DNA of 46,251 nucleotides, taken from NCBI RefSeq assembly GCF_015207455.1, contig NZ_JADEWV010000028.1:1-46251 (forward strand), in the 5' to 3' direction. Each line of letters opens with the position of its first letter. Within the stretch, counting starts at the first letter, position 1. Of the stretch, positions 1 to 8,623 are shown in pieces. Position numbers and translations under genes: made by a program. A model generated the notes under the pieces. It was not told the origin of the DNA. It ran no database searches and was given only the letters and a program-made list of their open reading frames with translations. The stretch comes from Microcoleus sp. LEGE 07076 (GTDB taxonomy: Bacteria > Cyanobacteriota > Cyanobacteriia > Cyanobacteriales > Microcoleaceae).

Positions 1-129
1 TCATAGCGCCATAGTTTTAATCGTAATTTATTAACGCAAAAATTAGGATTTCTTAACTAAAAAATTATAATATTCAATGATTGTTGTCATTTCGGATACA
101 GTTTAAGTTCGTCCCCACGGATAAATCGG

Positions 130-210
130 GGGAAGTTGGCAGTGGGCAGTTGACTGTGGGCAGTTGACTGTGGGCTGTGGGTGGTTGGCAGCGGGCAGTT
201 GGTGGTTGTT
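130..210. repeat. Degenerate GGGCAGTTG short-repeat tract
   Basis: A tract of imperfect tandem repeats built on GGCAGTTGACTGTG and GGGCAGTTGG. It belongs to the short tandemly repeated sequences common between genes of filamentous cyanobacteria. I see no gene in positions 1-449; the final ~100 bases before the next gene are AT-richer and probably hold its promoter. Confidence 0.6.
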
Positions 211-449
211 AAAGCTGCTTCCTGCTGACGATTCATCGCGGCGCTTCCTGTCTCTGCGCTCAGCACAGCCTACATACCTATATATTTGTCAAATCCTCTG
301 ACATTATCCTACTTTCCTCAAATTTCCTCAAAGGTGTGGTATTTACTACCTGCTGGACGGTTGCCACGACATTACACTACCTTGACCTTTTTATTTACGC
401 TTTGTTACATTTATTCACATAGCGCAACAAAAGTTAAGGAAAAATAGCC

Positions 450-677
450 ATGACTATCGTAATCGCCATTTTAATCGTCGGTTGGGTAGCAGCCTCAGTA
501 ATTGGCACTCAAGCATACTTCCTCGGCGAACAGTCGAAGCCCATCCACGATCGCAATTGGAACGATGAGTCTTTTGAACAACTGGCAAAATCGGTGACTG
601 GAACAGAAAGTGACTACAGCGTTCGCGTTCCCGCCTACAGCATGGATGCTTACACCAGCCGCACGATGGGCAATTAG
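450..677 (+). CDS. psb35: Psb35-like photosystem II assembly protein
   Basis: A 75-residue protein with one N-terminal membrane segment (about residues 2-22) followed by a hydrophilic tail containing GEQSKPIHDRNW and a C-terminal SMDAYTSRTM motif. I recognise this pattern as the small cyanobacterial family annotated as Psb35 or Psb35-related, a thylakoid protein linked to the CP47 assembly module of photosystem II. The ATG is preceded by AAGGA about 11 nt upstream. The gene stands alone and is followed by a stem-loop terminator. The family assignment rests on recognition of the motif and not on a search, so the exact role is less certain than the membrane topology. Confidence 0.7.
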   Translation: MTIVIAILIVGWVAASVIGTQAYFLGEQSKPIHDRNWNDESFEQLAKSVTGTESDYSVRVPAYSMDAYTSRTMGN

Positions 678-724
678 TAATATTAAGTAGCAGGCTTGAC
701 TATTTTGAATAACAGGCTTTCTGG

Positions 725-760
725 CCTGTTCCACAAGCAGATTAATTTTTGTGGAACAGG
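725..760 (+). terminator. Stem-loop terminator after psb35-like gene
   Basis: Perfect 11-bp arms CCTGTTCCACA (725-735) and TGTGGAACAGG (750-760) enclose a 14-nt loop. It lies between the convergent psb35-like gene and the toxin gene, so it could serve both directions. The same sequence is part of a repeat that recurs at 1381-1426. Confidence 0.6.
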
Positions 761-770
761 TAATAAATAA

Positions 771-1142
771 TTATCGAAGTGTAATCGGCAAAATTCTCAC
801 CCTAGAGCGCGTTTCATCCACAGAAATGAATGCCCCCGACTCAATTTGTGCCTCAAATTGATGGAACACTTCCACAATCAAACTCTCTATATTAGCAGGC
901 AGCACGTCTTGAATACGTACTTGAATGACACTGGGAGCATCAGCTTGGGTTGCGGCCAGCAGTGCGCCAAAATCTAAATCATGAGTGAATACGGCATAGT
1001 CATTTACTCGCGCCCATTCCATAATAACACGATCTGTGGCACGAGGATCGCCGACTGTAGACCAATGAAGAGACTCTATTCCGTATTTAGTAAATACGAT
1101 AGTCCATTCAGGTGACAGATTCATATCAATCAAAATTTTCAC
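771..1142 (-). CDS. DUF5615 PIN-like toxin
   Basis: A 123-residue protein starting MKILIDMNLSP, with VNDYAVFTHDLDFG in the middle. This is the signature of DUF5615, a Mut7-C/PIN-like fold predicted to act as a ribonuclease toxin. The conserved acidic residues are D6 and the two aspartates of THDLDF. The start is GTG, overlapping the stop of the upstream DUF433 gene as GTGA, so the two are translationally coupled. DUF433/DUF5615 pairs are a standard cyanobacterial toxin-antitoxin arrangement; toxicity itself is inferred from the family. Confidence 0.85.
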   Translation of the reverse strand: MKILIDMNLSPEWTIVFTKYGIESLHWSTVGDPRATDRVIMEWARVNDYAVFTHDLDFGALLAATQADAPSVIQVRIQDVLPANIESLIVEVFHQFEAQIESGAFISVDETRSRVRILPITLR

Positions 1143-1369
1143 GCTATTTTGAGAGGAATTTCTACTTCTTCAACTCGCCAGGCTGCATAAGCAAGCGCTT
1201 CATATATATCTGCTTCTTCCAGGTAGGGATAGGCCTGCAAAATGCTTGACGGTGAGTGTCCCGATGCCATCAGTCCGACTATCGTGCCAACAGTGACTCG
1301 CAAGCCGCGAATGCAGGGTTTTCCTCCCATTACTTCTGGATTCAGAGTGATTCTAGTTAGTTGTTTCAT
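1139..1369 (-). CDS. DUF433 antitoxin
   Basis: A 76-residue protein with the DUF433 core: ITLNPEVMGGKPCIRGLR, then VTVGTIVGLMASGHS, then YPYLEEADIYEALAYAAW. The fold is a winged helix-turn-helix-like DNA-binding domain, and the protein normally acts as antitoxin and autorepressor of a DUF5615 toxin. It overlaps that gene by 4 nt. Its length is normal for the family. The pair is bracketed by related ~50-bp repeats (711-760 and 1381-1426), which suggests it arrived as a cassette. Confidence 0.85.
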   Translation of the reverse strand: MKQLTRITLNPEVMGGKPCIRGLRVTVGTIVGLMASGHSPSSILQAYPYLEEADIYEALAYAAWRVEEVEIPLKIA

Positions 1370-1380
1370 AATTTTAAACT

Positions 1381-1426
1381 ACCAGGCTTTCTGGGAAACA
1401 AGAAGATTTATTTTTGGTGGAACAGG
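1381..1426. repeat. Right-hand copy of repeat flanking the TA pair
   Basis: This stretch shares CAGGCTTTCTGG, an AT-rich middle (GATTTATTTTTGGTGGAACAGG here, GATTAATTTTTGTGGAACAGG on the left) and overall order with 711-760. The two copies are in direct orientation on either side of the DUF433/DUF5615 pair. The segment just beyond (1420-1443) adds a hairpin, AACAGGCCGGACAGCCTGTT. Confidence 0.6.
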
Positions 1427-1456
1427 CCGGACAGCCTGTTCCTAGCTGTTCGGTAA

Positions 1457-4417
1457 CTACAAACTTTTACCTACTAGCGCGGGGAGAGAGTCTTTTTTAC
1501 GAAACTGCAAAGTGTTGTTTACACAGTCGATCGCAATTGTGTCACCTTCAACAAACGCATTTTCCAGAATTTTGTTAGCTAGCGGGTTTTCCAACTCCCG
1601 CTGGATGGCGCGTTTCAAGGGACGAGCGCCGTAAACTGGATCGTAACCGACATCTGTGATGTGGTTTTTCGCCGCATCTGAGAGTTCCAAAGTGATTTTT
1701 TGTTCCGCCAACAAACGCTCGATCCGCTTGACTTGGATGGTGACTATTTGCTGCAATTCGATTTTGCTCAAAGTGTGGAACAAAATTATTTCGTCAACCC
1801 GATTGAGAAATTCCGGCCGGAAGTGCGATCGCAAAGCTGTCATCACCCGTTTTAACATTTGTTCGTACTCTTGGTCTGTCTCCCGTTCTTGAGTCAAGGA
1901 TTTTTCATTGTCAGACTTGTTTTCAGACTTACTTTCAATCTTACTTTCCGTCTTACCTTCACTATCAATATCAACTCGCTGGGCTGACACCTCGACAGTA
2001 CCATCATCAGCAACTTTATAATCTGTCTTGGGAATTGATACCTCCTTCGCTTCATGCTTGCGAGTTGCGGGTTTTTTGGCAGTTTTTTCCTTCTTCGCAA
2101 ACACCTCTAAAATGTGGTCGCTGCCGATATTGCTAGTCATCACAATTACGGTATTTTTAAAGTCAACCACTCGACCTTGAGAATCGGTAATTCTGCCGTC
2201 ATCCAACACTTGCAACAAAATGTTAAATATATCAGGGTGCGCCTTTTCCACTTCGTCAAATAGCACCACCGAATAAGGGCGTCTCCGCACTGCTTCGGAA
2301 AGTTGTCCGCCTTCGTCGTAACCGACATATCCGGGGGGAGCTCCTACCAACCGGGAGACATTTTGCTTCTCCATGTATTCCGACATATCAATGCGGATAA
2401 TCGCATCATCGCTATCAAACAAAAACTCAGCCAATGCCCGCGCTAACTCGGTTTTTCCCACGCCTGTGGGGCCCATAAACAAGAAAGAGCCGATCGGTCT
2501 ACCGGGATCTTTCATACCAGCCCGCGCCCGCCGGATCGCCGCAGCAACCGCCGTTACAGCCTCCTCTTGACCGATGACTTTTTTGTGTAAATGGCTTTCC
2601 AATTGCAGCAATTTTTGGCGTTCCGACTCTAACAATCGGTTGACCGGAATGCCCGTCCATTTCGCCACAATTTCGGCAATATCACCCTCAGTAACTTTTT
2701 CCCGCAGCAGCGAAGAACCTTGAGCTTGCTGTTTCAAAAGTTCGGCTTCCTTGGCTTCGCGATCGCGCACCGCAGTTTCAAGTTTACCGTATTTCAACTG
2801 CGCGGCTTTATTCAAATCGTAAGCTCTTTCTGCCTGTTCGATTTGCACTCGCAGTTGGTCTTCTTCTGCTTTCAATTTATTGATGCCATCCAATAACTGC
2901 TTTTCGCCCAGCCACTGAGAGGACAATTTTTCCTGCTTGACTTTTAAGATGTCAATCTCTGTTTTGATGCGTTCGATGCGGGGGCTGATGGTGGGGCTGG
3001 GAGAACCTTTTCCCTCGCCTTCGATCGACAATTTTTCCATTTCCAACTGCATCACCCGGCGGTCGATCCCTTCGAGTTCCACGGGTTTGGAGGTAATTTC
3101 CATTTTCAAATGGGCGGCCGCTTCATCTACCAGGTCGATCGCCTTATCCGGCAAAAAGCGATCGGAAATATAGCGAAAAGACAGAGTAGCAGCAGCTACC
3201 AGCGCCGAATCGGTAATTTTTACCCCGTGGTGGCGTTCGTAGCGGTCTTTCAATCCGCGCAAAATTGAAACAGTATCTTCCACAGTCGGTTCCCCGACAA
3301 ATACTTGTTGAAAGCGGCGTTCCAGTGCCGGATCTTTTTCAATATTTTTGCGGAATTCATCGAGAGTTGTAGCGCCGATGCAGCGCAATTCGCCTCGGGC
3401 CAACATCGGTTTCAACAAATTTCCAGCATCCATTCCCGACCCGGAACTGCCGCCGCCGCCAGTTCCAACAACGGTGTGCAATTCGTCAATAAATAGGACA
3501 ATTTGCCCGTCAGAATCGATAACTTCTCGCAGAACAGAACGCAATCTTTCTTCAAATTCACCTCGGAATTTTGCCCCAGCAATTAAACTGCCCATGTCGA
3601 GGCTGAACAGTTGGCGGTTTTTCAAAGATTCGGGGACGTCGCCGTTAACAATGCGCTGGGCCAAACCTTCGGCGATCGCAGTTTTTCCGACTCCGGGATC
3701 GCCAATTAATACCGGATTGTTTTTTTGGCGGCGGGAAAGAACTTGGACGACGCGGCGAATTTCTTCGTCGCGGCCGATTACTGGGTCGAGTTTGCCTGCT
3801 TTGGCGGCTTCTGTCAAATCGCGGCCGTATTTGCTGAGGGCGTCGGAATTGGCTTCGCCATCTGCTTGGGGTTTAGGGTTGCGGAGGCCCGCTTTCGCGG
3901 TTTCGGAACTTTTTTCTGAGACTTTAGCGGTGGCGCGGACTGATTTGATTGCTTCTTCGAGTTTTGGTCGATCGATCGTCCCTGGGGCCGATTTGCGATC
4001 GTAACCGGGGCGACCTGGCGGGCCATCGCCCCTAGTCAGCAATCGCCTACCAACTCGTTCATCTTCTACTAAGCCAATTAATAAATGTTCAAGGGCGATA
4101 AAATTATCTTGCCCAGTCTGTCTGGCAGACTCAGCAGCATCTAACATCACGTCTAAGCCGCGACCGAGGTATAGTTGGTCAGCGTTGGCAACTTTGGGCT
4201 GCCGTTTGGCAAAAGCTTCTAACTGTTGCGCTAAGCGGGTCACATCTACTCCAGCTTGGCTGAGAATGCTGTTTCCCAAGGCTTGCTGTTCACAAATGGC
4301 GATCGCTAAATGTTCAACCTCTAGCTGCTGATTGGCAAAGCGGCGGGCTACATCCTGGGATTTGACAATCGCTTCCCAGGCTTCATCGGTAAATTTGCTA
4401 GGGTCTGTTGGCTGCAC
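1457..4417 (-). CDS. clpB: ATP-dependent disaggregase ClpB
   Basis: A 986-residue Hsp100 chaperone that works with DnaK to dissolve protein aggregates in the cytoplasm. Visible parts are the Clp N-domain, nucleotide-binding domain 1 with Walker A GDPGVGKT (K245), the coiled-coil middle domain, domain 2 with Walker A GPTGVGKT (K655), and the arginine-finger region [11 protein letters not shown]. The family is normally about 870 residues. The excess is mostly a Lys/Glu/Ser-rich insert of about 75 residues (roughly 773-848) in domain 2, just after the MTSNIGS motif, plus a shorter linker insert after the N-domain (about 160-195). Flanking motifs are intact. No CIRCE element was seen upstream. 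Confidence 0.95.
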   Translation of the reverse strand: MQPTDPSKFTDEAWEAIVKSQDVARRFANQQLEVEHLAIAICEQQALGNSILSQAGVDVTRLAQQLEAFAKRQPKVANADQLYLGRGLDVMLDAAESARQTGQDNFIALEHLLIGLVEDERVGRRLLTRGDGPPGRPGYDRKSAPGTIDRPKLEEAIKSVRATAKVSEKSSETAKAGLRNPKPQADGEANSDALSKYGRDLTEAAKAGKLDPVIGRDEEIRRVVQVLSRRQKNNPVLIGDPGVGKTAIAEGLAQRIVNGDVPESLKNRQLFSLDMGSLIAGAKFRGEFEERLRSVLREVIDSDGQIVLFIDELHTVVGTGGGGSSGSGMDAGNLLKPMLARGELRCIGATTLDEFRKNIEKDPALERRFQQVFVGEPTVEDTVSILRGLKDRYERHHGVKITDSALVAAATLSFRYISDRFLPDKAIDLVDEAAAHLKMEITSKPVELEGIDRRVMQLEMEKLSIEGEGKGSPSPTISPRIERIKTEIDILKVKQEKLSSQWLGEKQLLDGINKLKAEEDQLRVQIEQAERAYDLNKAAQLKYGKLETAVRDREAKEAELLKQQAQGSSLLREKVTEGDIAEIVAKWTGIPVNRLLESERQKLLQLESHLHKKVIGQEEAVTAVAAAIRRARAGMKDPGRPIGSFLFMGPTGVGKTELARALAEFLFDSDDAIIRIDMSEYMEKQNVSRLVGAPPGYVGYDEGGQLSEAVRRRPYSVVLFDEVEKAHPDIFNILLQVLDDGRITDSQGRVVDFKNTVIVMTSNIGSDHILEVFAKKEKTAKKPATRKHEAKEVSIPKTDYKVADDGTVEVSAQRVDIDSEGKTESKIESKSENKSDNEKSLTQERETDQEYEQMLKRVMTALRSHFRPEFLNRVDEIILFHTLSKIELQQIVTIQVKRIERLLAEQKITLELSDAAKNHITDVGYDPVYGARPLKRAIQRELENPLANKILENAFVEGDTIAIDCVNNTLQFRKKDSLPALVGKSL

Positions 4418-4686
4418 GTTGGTTGGTTCCTCGCAATCAAGGGGATTCCTGTGGTTATCCGTTAATATATCGTCTCACAACTATCATAATCTTTAAACAG
4501 GATTGTGAATCTATGAGTGCGGTTAATTCTGCTGAAGTTGCAACATAATTGAGCTTTTGCAAAAGCTTGCAGCCCGCAATCTAGGGAAATTTTTTGTACT
4601 CTGCGACTGCAGCGCGCGATCGAACTTATGAAAATACAGTAGTTCCCCATTCTCTCAACTACTCCAGAGAATCGCCATTCCCCTAA

Positions 4687-4743
4687 GTTCGTAGTGAGGA
4701 CTTTAGTCCGCATTCATGAAGGACTAAAGTCCTCACTACGAAC
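4687..4743. repeat. Perfect 23-bp inverted repeat (dispersed hairpin family)
   Basis: Arms at 4687-4709 and 4721-4743 are perfectly complementary, with an 11-nt loop; the core is GTAGTGAGGACTTTAGTCC. Related copies occur at 36713-36765 and 45401-45596, and a shorter one near 35800. It is probably a small non-autonomous mobile palindrome and could act as a transcription terminator. The rest of 4418-4805 has no convincing gene. Confidence 0.8.
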
Positions 4744-4805
4744 CTTTTTATTGGTATGTTTAACCTTTATAAATTGCCCTAACGTTGTTTGATATTCTAA
4801 AATTT

Positions 4806-6221
4806 ATGCTATTTCCAACTTACCAATTCCTAGTATTTTTTCTAATTATTTTTAGCATAATTATATCCTTGAAGTCCCAAGTCGGTTTATATAAAATCGT
4901 CTTGCTAATTTCCAGTTTATTATTTTATTCATTTTGGAGTTTAGACTTTCTATTACTCCTAGTTTTAGGTACTGCCTACAATTATATCATTCTCCGAGCC
5001 ACCTGCTACGGCAGATATAAAAAACTTGCCTTAATCTCCGGCATAATTTTCAACATAGCCAACCTCGGCATCTTTAAATATTGCAACTTCTTTGTAACAT
5101 CCTTGTTTGAGGTACTCAACCAACTACAAATTCCCGCCAGCATTCAAATGTTGCAAATAATCGCCCCAGTCGGCGTATCCTTCTACACATTTAGAATGAT
5201 TTCCCATTTAATCGACTGCTACCAAAAGAAAATCCCCTGTCCTAAATTTGTAGACTACGCCACCTACATTACCTACTTTCCCCAAATTGCCTCTGGACCC
5301 ATATCGCGGCCTAGGGAATTTTACACCCAGCTAAATTCACCCAAAAAATACGACTATCAAATCGAAGAAGTCATCGTTTTAATTTTGTCTGGACTCTTCA
5401 AAAAATATACTTTATCGAGCTTTTTGTTTAACTTCACCAAACTCCCATTCACAGTTCCCCAGCAATACAGCAGCATCGATTTAATCCTCGCGGCAATTTC
5501 CTATTCATGTTTAATTTACGTAGATTTTAGCGGCTACTCGGATTTAGCTAACGGCATCTCTTGTTTGCTGGGTTTCAAACCCATTGCCAACTTTAATATG
5601 CCATACCGATCGCTCAGCTTGCAAGAATTCTGGAAAAGGTGGCACATCAGTCTTTCCGAGTGGCTGAGAGATTACGTTTACTTCCCGTTAGGCGGCAATA
5701 AATACGGGAAATTAAGGAAGTACGTAAATTTACTGATAACAATGGCGATCGGCGGATTTTGGCACGGCGCAGGTTTAAACTTTATTGTCTGGGGAACAAT
5801 TCACGGTTTAGGATTAATTATTAACCATTTATGTAAAGATATTCCCCAAGCTATTCACCTAAAATTAGACTATTCCTTTCCCCGATTTGCTAAATTTTCC
5901 AGTTGGCTGCTAACATTTAGTTTTGTGACTTGTAGCTGGGTATTTTTCGGCACTCCCAACTGGGAAACTGCAATGAATTTTTTTCAGGGAATTCTGAATT
6001 TTTCCGCTGCAACTTTTCAATTTAACTTTTGGCAATTGTATTTAGTAATTGCCATCATTGGCGCGATCAACATTTGGGGCGAGAGAATTTCCCAACTCTT
6101 GCAAAGAGTATTTTCCTTAAAAAATATTTTCTTGAGAGTTGTCTTAGTTTCGCTGTTCGTGTATGCTATTTTGATGTTGGGGCCGAGCACCGTCCCACCT
6201 TTTATTTACTTTAATTTCTAA
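4806..6221 (+). CDS. MBOAT-family membrane O-acyltransferase
   Basis: A multi-pass membrane protein of 471 residues from the ATG at 4806; a TTG at 4785 would add seven residues. The MBOAT core is clear: FSGYSDLANG, then LQEFWKRWHISLSEWLRDYVYFPLGG split over two motifs, and GGFWHGAGLNF with the presumed catalytic His320. The family includes AlgI and PatA, which carry acetyl groups across the membrane for O-acetylation of polysaccharides. The next gene on the same strand encodes an SGNH-type protein, the usual periplasmic partner, so a two-part exopolysaccharide or cell-wall acetylation system is likely. No strong ribosome binding site precedes either start. Confidence 0.9.
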   Translation: MLFPTYQFLVFFLIIFSIIISLKSQVGLYKIVLLISSLLFYSFWSLDFLLLLVLGTAYNYIILRATCYGRYKKLALISGIIFNIANLGIFKYCNFFVTSLFEVLNQLQIPASIQMLQIIAPVGVSFYTFRMISHLIDCYQKKIPCPKFVDYATYITYFPQIASGPISRPREFYTQLNSPKKYDYQIEEVIVLILSGLFKKYTLSSFLFNFTKLPFTVPQQYSSIDLILAAISYSCLIYVDFSGYSDLANGISCLLGFKPIANFNMPYRSLSLQEFWKRWHISLSEWLRDYVYFPLGGNKYGKLRKYVNLLITMAIGGFWHGAGLNFIVWGTIHGLGLIINHLCKDIPQAIHLKLDYSFPRFAKFSSWLLTFSFVTCSWVFFGTPNWETAMNFFQGILNFSAATFQFNFWQLYLVIAIIGAINIWGERISQLLQRVFSLKNIFLRVVLVSLFVYAILMLGPSTVPPFIYFNF

Positions 6222-6363
6222 AAAAGCAAATAAATCCACCTAATTAAACGTAAAATAGCGATCGCTAAAAAAAATCCTGTATATGTCTTCTTCCTTCTTT
6301 TACCCTGAGCGAAGCCGAAGGGCCTTCTTCGTGATGACGTTGGACGTTCGATCTGGGGGGACA

Positions 6364-6540
6364 GCACTAATGACTAATAACTAATAACCAATAACCAATA
6401 ACCAATAACCAATAACCAATAACCAATAACCAATAACTAATAACTAATAACTAATGACTAATGACTAATGACTAATGACTTCTTCCGACGGACTTACATC
6501 CGTTACATCCGTTACATCCGTTACATCCCGTACATTGCTC
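6364..6540. repeat. Heptamer and nonamer tandem repeat tract
   Basis: From about 6368 to 6479 the sequence is a run of AATAACC/AATAACT and ATGACTA heptamers. From about 6493 to 6530 it changes to tandem copies of ATCCGTTAC. The second tract remains open in the frame of the next gene, adding YIRYIRYIRYIPYI to an apparent upstream extension that is unlikely to be translated. Confidence 0.85.
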
Positions 6541-6569
6541 GTTGCCGAACTTCCTTCTTCCTTCTTCCT

Positions 6570-7550
6570 ATGAAAGATAGAGAAATTTTACTAATAGTTA
6601 CTTCTGTAATTCTCACCTTAATATTTTCCAACTTATCCTTATTTCTCAAAAACTTTGCTTCAACTCCTTTCGCAACTCCCGAAATCAAACAAGCAGCGCG
6701 CCAAATCGAAATCGAGGGTTTCAGGAAATCAGAACAAGATTTTTGGAGCAAAATCAAAGATATCAATTTCGATAGCCTCCCCAAAAAATCCGAAACTTCT
6801 GCCCTCAAAACCGCAACAAAATCGGCAATTGTCCCCCCAAAGCCAGCGAACAAACCCCCTTCACCTAAACCTAAATTAACCGTACCTTATCGCAAATTTT
6901 TATTGATTGGAGATTCGGTAATGTTTGACTTAGGAATTAAACTCCAGTACACTCTTAAGAACAAATACAACATCGCTGATACAAAACTTGACTACAAAGT
7001 ATCCAGCGGATTAAATCGGATAGATTATTATGACTGGTATGCCAGAACCAGCAAAATTATCCAGGATTACCGCCCAGATGTAGTGATAATTTTGTTTGGA
7101 GGAAACGACCCTCAAGATATCATTGATTCTCAAGGAAAATACCGGGCAATCTTGACCCCAGAATGGCAAAAAGCTTATCAAGAAAGAGTAGACAAATATG
7201 CCAAGTTACTTGGCTCCTCCTCCGTGAGAAAAGTGTATTGGATAGGTCAATCTAACTCTCATAAATCGGCGTACATCAAAGCTTTTCCTGTCATGAACAA
7301 TATTTATAAAAGTTCTCAAAAAGCTTCTCCCAAAATTGAATTTATTTCTACTTGGGAAACCTTTGCAAAATCAGGAAAATTTGTTCCGATAGTTGCTGAC
7401 AAATCGGGGAAGCGAGGCTATGTAAAAATTAACGACGGCGTGCATTTTACCTCCCACGGAGCTCAAATTGTCAGCGATGTAATAGTTGACAAAATGGTAA
7501 AAGATAAAATTTTAAAAGTTCCGAAAAAAAGTCAGAAACCGGGTTTCTGA
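6570..7550 (+). CDS. SGNH/GDSL hydrolase-like protein (DUF459)
   Basis: A 326-residue protein with an N-terminal signal anchor (about residues 5-22), a Pro/Lys-rich linker, and an SGNH domain. Catalytic motifs are LIGDSVMFDLG (Ser116, block I), FGGNDPQ (block III) and DGVHFTSHG (block V, Asp and His). This matches the DUF459 group, which often pairs with MBOAT proteins and transfers or removes acetyl groups on extracellular glycans. The frame is open back to 6468, but that extension is microsatellite sequence; the ATG at 6570 immediately precedes a normal signal anchor, so I chose it. The last codons overlap a palindromic CAGAAACC/GGTTTCTG repeat. Confidence 0.85.
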   Translation: MKDREILLIVTSVILTLIFSNLSLFLKNFASTPFATPEIKQAARQIEIEGFRKSEQDFWSKIKDINFDSLPKKSETSALKTATKSAIVPPKPANKPPSPKPKLTVPYRKFLLIGDSVMFDLGIKLQYTLKNKYNIADTKLDYKVSSGLNRIDYYDWYARTSKIIQDYRPDVVIILFGGNDPQDIIDSQGKYRAILTPEWQKAYQERVDKYAKLLGSSSVRKVYWIGQSNSHKSAYIKAFPVMNNIYKSSQKASPKIEFISTWETFAKSGKFVPIVADKSGKRGYVKINDGVHFTSHGAQIVSDVIVDKMVKDKILKVPKKSQKPGF

Positions 7551-7600
7551 CCAAAATCTCAATCAGGATGCCAAAATTATCGCAGAAACCCGGTTTCTTG
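7533..7600. repeat. Pair of AGAAACCCGGTTTCT palindromes
   Basis: Two small palindromes, CAGAAACCGGGTTTCTG (7533-7549) and CAGAAACCCGGTTTCTTG (7583-7600), lie at the convergent end of the DUF459 and gloA genes. Partial copies occur near 34650, 35710 and 41610-41670. They probably act as a bidirectional terminator. Confidence 0.6.
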
Positions 7601-7602
7601 GA

Positions 7603-7998
7603 CTAGGCGGAGCGATTTTCCAGTTGAATTAACTCAACTTTGTATCCATCTGGATCTTCCACAAAAGCAATGACAGTTGAACCGTGTTTCATCGGCCCGG
7701 GTTGGCGGCTGACTTTACCGCCGCGGGTTTTAATTTCATCGCAAGTACCGTAAATGTCGTCAACGCCGATCGCAATATGACCGTAAGCATTTCCTAAATT
7801 GTACTCTGCGACACCCCAGTTGTAGGTTAATTCCAAAACCGTAGTGTCTGATTCGTCGCCGTAGCCAACAAAAGCCAGGGTAAATTTGCCATCTGGATAG
7901 TCTTTTTGCCGCAGCAGTTTCATTCCCAACACTTCCGTGTAGAATTTGAGGGATTCTTCCAGGTTGGCGACTCGGAGCATCGTGTGTAGTAATTGCAT
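7603..7998 (-). CDS. gloA: Lactoylglutathione lyase (glyoxalase I)
   Basis: A 131-residue enzyme that converts the methylglyoxal-glutathione hemithioacetal to S-lactoylglutathione in the cytoplasm. The four metal ligands are in the positions known from the E. coli enzyme: His5, Glu56, His74 and Glu122. The two beta-alpha-beta-beta-beta modules are intact ([17 protein letters not shown] and [17 protein letters not shown]). Having no extra loop, it resembles the Ni/Co-dependent bacterial type. It appears monocistronic. Confidence 0.95.
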   Translation of the reverse strand: MQLLHTMLRVANLEESLKFYTEVLGMKLLRQKDYPDGKFTLAFVGYGDESDTTVLELTYNWGVAEYNLGNAYGHIAIGVDDIYGTCDEIKTRGGKVSRQPGPMKHGSTVIAFVEDPDGYKVELIQLENRSA

Positions 7999-8094
7999 TT
8001 AGCTCACTCCAAATTTTTTAAGCTTCGATCAATTTTAGCGATTTCTTGCGAAAAAAACTCGCGGGGCAAGCGTCGCATCGGACTTTTTTTTGAT

Positions 8095-8604
8095 TTATCT
8101 TTGTACTTCTACCACACCCCTAAACATATTCATGCCGCAAGTAAATAGGTATCGTCCGGGTTTGTCTGGGGTGAATTCAATAGCCGTTACCTGATTTAGA
8201 GGTAATTCTCGCACAATGTTAAAATCTGGTAACAACACTTTTTCAAGACAACTGTTGGGGTCCCGCCTCAAGAAATTGAGCCGCACTAATTGACCGGATT
8301 TCACAACTACACTAGCAGGCTCGTAACCCCCGTCTACAGTAATATTCAACTCTTGTATCCCCTGAATAGATTCAGCTTGCTGACTTTTTGCTTTACTGAA
8401 CAAAAACCACCACAACTCCAAACCAATTAATGTCAAACCACCGAGGGTGACACCAACTTTCAAACCTAGCGGCTGTTCAATGCTGCGGAATTGATTGGTT
8501 GAATTAGAAGCAGCGACGGGCTCGGCAGCTTGAACTCCCGATGCCATTCCGATCGCAATTCCTAAACTCGCGAGAGTTCCCCACATCTGACGATGGTGCA
8601 ACAT
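8095..8604 (-). CDS. Membrane-anchored cupredoxin-like protein
   Basis: A 169-residue protein with a hydrophobic segment near residues 8-26, a second one (LKVGVTLGGLTLIGLELWWF), and a C-terminal cupredoxin-like domain. That domain ends in RYLFTCGMNMFRGVVEV, where Cys and Met are likely copper ligands. The frame is open to 8706, but the ATG at 8604 has a good GGAG site (AGGAGTAATTAAAGAA before ATG) and lies 20 nt after the copA stop, so the upstream extension inside copA is rejected. Position directly behind copA suggests the domain, facing the lumen or periplasm, accepts or buffers copper moved by the ATPase. That role is inferred. Confidence 0.8.
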   Translation of the reverse strand: MLHHRQMWGTLASLGIAIGMASGVQAAEPVAASNSTNQFRSIEQPLGLKVGVTLGGLTLIGLELWWFLFSKAKSQQAESIQGIQELNITVDGGYEPASVVVKSGQLVRLNFLRRDPNSCLEKVLLPDFNIVRELPLNQVTAIEFTPDKPGRYLFTCGMNMFRGVVEVQR

Positions 8605-8623
8605 TTCTTTAATTACTCCTAAT

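Noticed and set aside
3348-4004. 218-codon plus-strand open frame
   Set aside because: Antisense to clpB; no recognisable features.
4462-4713. 83-codon minus-strand frame upstream of clpB
   Set aside because: It begins inside the 23-bp palindrome and has no domain; probably chance.
6364-6479. Short regular repeats resembling a CRISPR or iteron array
   Set aside because: They are 7-bp units in direct succession, the usual cyanobacterial heptamer microsatellite; similar tracts occur at 22206 and 40040.
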